Of a DNA stretch of 64,000 nt, positions 62,498 through 64,000 are shown in pieces. The stretch is from JAJFKX01 sp965230265 (GTDB lineage Bacteria; Pseudomonadota; Gammaproteobacteria; Xanthomonadales; Wenzhouxiangellaceae). The first letter of the stretch is position 1. Each line of letters starts with the position of its first letter. The position numbers and the translations under genes are program-made. The stretch lies in the NCBI GenBank assembly GCA_965230265.1, contig OZ245999.1:930001-994000 (forward strand), written 5' to 3'. A model generated the notes under the pieces. That model saw nothing but the letters and a program-made list of their open reading frames with translations, was not told the origin of the DNA and did not search any database.

Positions 62498-62901
62498 TCC
62501 GATAATTCACCATCTACCCATACCGCTCTAACTATACCCTCTGAATCAACATGAAAGCGAATGGGCGTGTTAGCGCTTAATTCGTAGAGCGGTTTTAGCT
62601 GTTGTCCGATAACCACCGGGATTTCATGTACGCCACCTTTGTATTCCCGGCCGCTGATAATAATGTTGTAGGTGTTCAGATCAATGCCAGAAAATATACC
62701 TCGGCGATTAGCTGGCAGGTTTTTGGCTGCAATATCCATACTGCCTGAAGTACCACCGCTCAAATCAACGACCGGTTTGCCCTCCTGATTGGCCTGATCG
62801 AGCGGGCGACCACTGTTTTGGGCTGACAGTGGGGCGGTTATGCAGCAGCAAATGACTGCCAGAATCATTGCCAGAGCGCTTGGTGTTGTACGTACGTTCA
62901 T
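62494..62901 (-). CDS. PilY2-like pilus biogenesis protein
   Basis: A 135-residue exported protein with a signal peptide (PSALAMILAVICCCITAPLSAQ). The mature C-terminal half (GIDLNTYNIIISGREYKG, then YELSANTPIRFHVDSEGIVRAVW) looks like one small beta-barrel domain. Between pilY1 and pilE is exactly the place of pilY2 in Pseudomonas aeruginosa, so PilY2 is likely by position and size; direct similarity is not certain. ATG 62901 is chosen because it starts the signal peptide; the frame is open further upstream without one. Confidence 0.7.
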   Translation of the reverse strand: MNVRTTPSALAMILAVICCCITAPLSAQNSGRPLDQANQEGKPVVDLSGGTSGSMDIAAKNLPANRRGIFSGIDLNTYNIIISGREYKGGVHEIPVVIGQQLKPLYELSANTPIRFHVDSEGIVRAVWVDGELSE

Positions 62902-62983
62902 TATCTGTTTCCTGATTAATGTATGCCTGGTCAAAGGCTGATTATTCATGGTGATCATTTTAGTGGCTAATTCATTACAGAAT

Positions 62984-64000
62984 CTAGCGCAGTTGGCGCC
63001 AGGCCTGTCGACCACAGTTAATATTGTCCAGGTTGGCCGTGGCTTCACTGATCACACCATCAGAAGTGGTGGTATACAGATAAATACGTTGACCGTCGCT
63101 ACCACATCCACGTGCGCCGTTCAGCGGTGGTGGGAATGAGGGTACAGCAGTGATCGGGTCAGGTACACCATCCCCGTCTTCATCAACTTCACAGGCCTCT
63201 GGGTTACGTTCGCATAACGGTCTTGGGTCAAAAATAACGGCAGGAAGATTGGGAATACCTGACTGTGTTAAACCGATAACCACTTGGTCGGAACCAATAT
63301 AGTCGTTTTCATCAAACTCGCCATCACCGTTAACGTCAAACGGTACCGGGTTATCTTCCTGACTGGGGTTGGGAATACCACCGGTATTGGCATCCAGTGC
63401 CATCAAAAAGCCTGTACCACCAGGCACACAAGGTGCCTCTGATGGAATCAATGTGACAAAGAAGATGACACCATTGCGCACCAGGACTTCCCGGATAACG
63501 CGTTCACCAGCAGCAGGCAAATCGACAAACCACCCGCGATCAGCAGGGTTACCATCATCGTTTAGCCAATCCGGAACATCCGAAGCGCCTTCATTGACAA
63601 CCCGGAAGCTGCCGCTGGTACCAATTTGAATCTGGGCAAACTGACTGCGACTAAAGCCATTGCCACCCTCTGCATCAGAAATGCTCAAAGAGGCAGAACG
63701 ATCCCAGACGGCGTATAAGCTTTGAGTGCCACCAATGGTTGGGTCAGCATCTTGGGCTTCGATATACTTGCCTGTACCGGCAACAACCAGTGCACCTTGA
63801 GAGTTGCCCAGTGGATGCGGTATGGCATTGGGTGCGGCAATAATCGGTTGTGGCAGGCCTTCAGTATTGGTGGCAGTGAATAAGGGCTGCCCGCCAAATG
63901 CAACATCCCAACTTGTGTTATCGCTGGAGGTGACATCGAATTTCCACAGATTGCCTTTGATGTCGCCGGTATAGATGTAATCGACACTGCCGTCACCATC
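62984..64000 (-). CDS. pilY1: PilY1, type IV pilus tip adhesin (C-terminal part, cut by the window)
   Basis: The open frame runs to the window edge, giving the last 338 residues. It begins DGDGSVDYIYTGDIKGNLWKF, the calcium loop and GDxxGNLWKFD-type blade of the C-terminal PilY1 beta-propeller. A second calcium-type loop, DVNGDGEFDENDY, lies in an acidic insert. The gene is complete at its 3' end. Calcium-dependent PilY1 regulates extension and retraction and acts as an adhesin. The upstream pil genes (pilX, pilW, pilV, fimT) would be expected beyond 64000. Confidence 0.9.
   Translation of the reverse strand, partial: DGDGSVDYIYTGDIKGNLWKFDVTSSDNTSWDVAFGGQPLFTATNTEGLPQPIIAAPNAIPHPLGNSQGALVVAGTGKYIEAQDADPTIGGTQSLYAVWDRSASLSISDAEGGNGFSRSQFAQIQIGTSGSFRVVNEGASDVPDWLNDDGNPADRGWFVDLPAAGERVIREVLVRNGVIFFVTLIPSEAPCVPGGTGFLMALDANTGGIPNPSQEDNPVPFDVNGDGEFDENDYIGSDQVVIGLTQSGIPNLPAVIFDPRPLCERNPEACEVDEDGDGVPDPITAVPSFPPPLNGARGCGSDGQRIYLYTTTSDGVISEATANLDNINCGRQAWRQLR

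Noticed and set aside
63685..63999. 104-codon minus-strand frame
   Set aside because: It is a shadow of pilY1; the PilY1 frame is open through this whole stretch and carries the calcium loop and propeller motifs.
1..64000. CRISPR arrays, insertion sequences, prophage genes, toxin-antitoxin pairs, rRNA
   Set aside because: I looked for regular repeats, transposase motifs and short paired ORFs in all gaps and found none beyond the single REP-like palindrome.

Overview
This is a stretch of chromosome from a gammaproteobacterium, almost wholly core genome, with two accessory blocks. The gene orders dnaK-dnaJ-dapB-carA-carB-greA, rpsF-rpsR-rplI-dnaB-alr, rplU-rpmA-obgE and rpsT/murJ-ribF-ileS-lspA are typical of the class. 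The run greA - RpfE-type gene - recJ - prfB - lysS matches the gene order next to the rpf locus of Xanthomonas as I remember it. A vanadium haloperoxidase, seven-repeat FG-GAP/ASPIC proteins and IPTL-CTERM-like tails suggest a marine or other aquatic, aerobic bacterium near Lysobacterales or Marinicella. The genus is not proven by the sequence.

Layout. 0.1-15.8 kb: chaperones (dnaK, dnaJ, with a candidate heat-shock promoter before dnaJ), lysine precursor (dapB), carbamoyl phosphate (carAB), greA, an RpfE-type gene, recJ, a secreted protein of unknown function on the minus strand, prfB with its programmed +1 frameshift, and lysS. 15.9-21.4 kb: a tandem two-gene cassette (FG-GAP/ASPIC protein, then IPTL-CTERM-like protein, twice), each round closed by a strong terminator. 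This is the most novel-looking part of the window. 21.4-24.0 kb: AhpD-like protein, HAD lipoprotein, tRNA-Ser(GGA), small lipoprotein. 24.2-35.6 kb: rpsF-rpsR-rplI, dnaB, alr, an orphan pspF, radA, an APC permease, a CNNM/CorB-type protein, ypjD and ffh.

35.7-43.9 kb is an accessory block: a PhoX-like Tat protein, then on the minus strand two paralogous catalases flanking a Tat-exported vanadium haloperoxidase, then an exported metallo-beta-lactamase-fold hydrolase. The two catalase promoters share a -35 element and an OxyR-like site in the same geometry, which suggests a peroxide-inducible pair. 44.0-51.6 kb holds a complete cytochrome c maturation operon, ccmABCDEFGHI, on the minus strand, including a 52-residue ccmD, preceded by a DUF3293-like gene and divergent from glutathione reductase. 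53.1-61.9 kb: rplU-rpmA, obgE, rpsT, and murJ-ribF-ileS-lspA. 62.0-64.0 kb: pilE, a PilY2-like gene and the C-terminal third of pilY1 on the minus strand, cut by the window edge.

Most genes are housekeeping. The regions to look at again are the FG-GAP/IPTL cassette at 15.9-21.4 kb and the catalase/haloperoxidase block at 37-43 kb.
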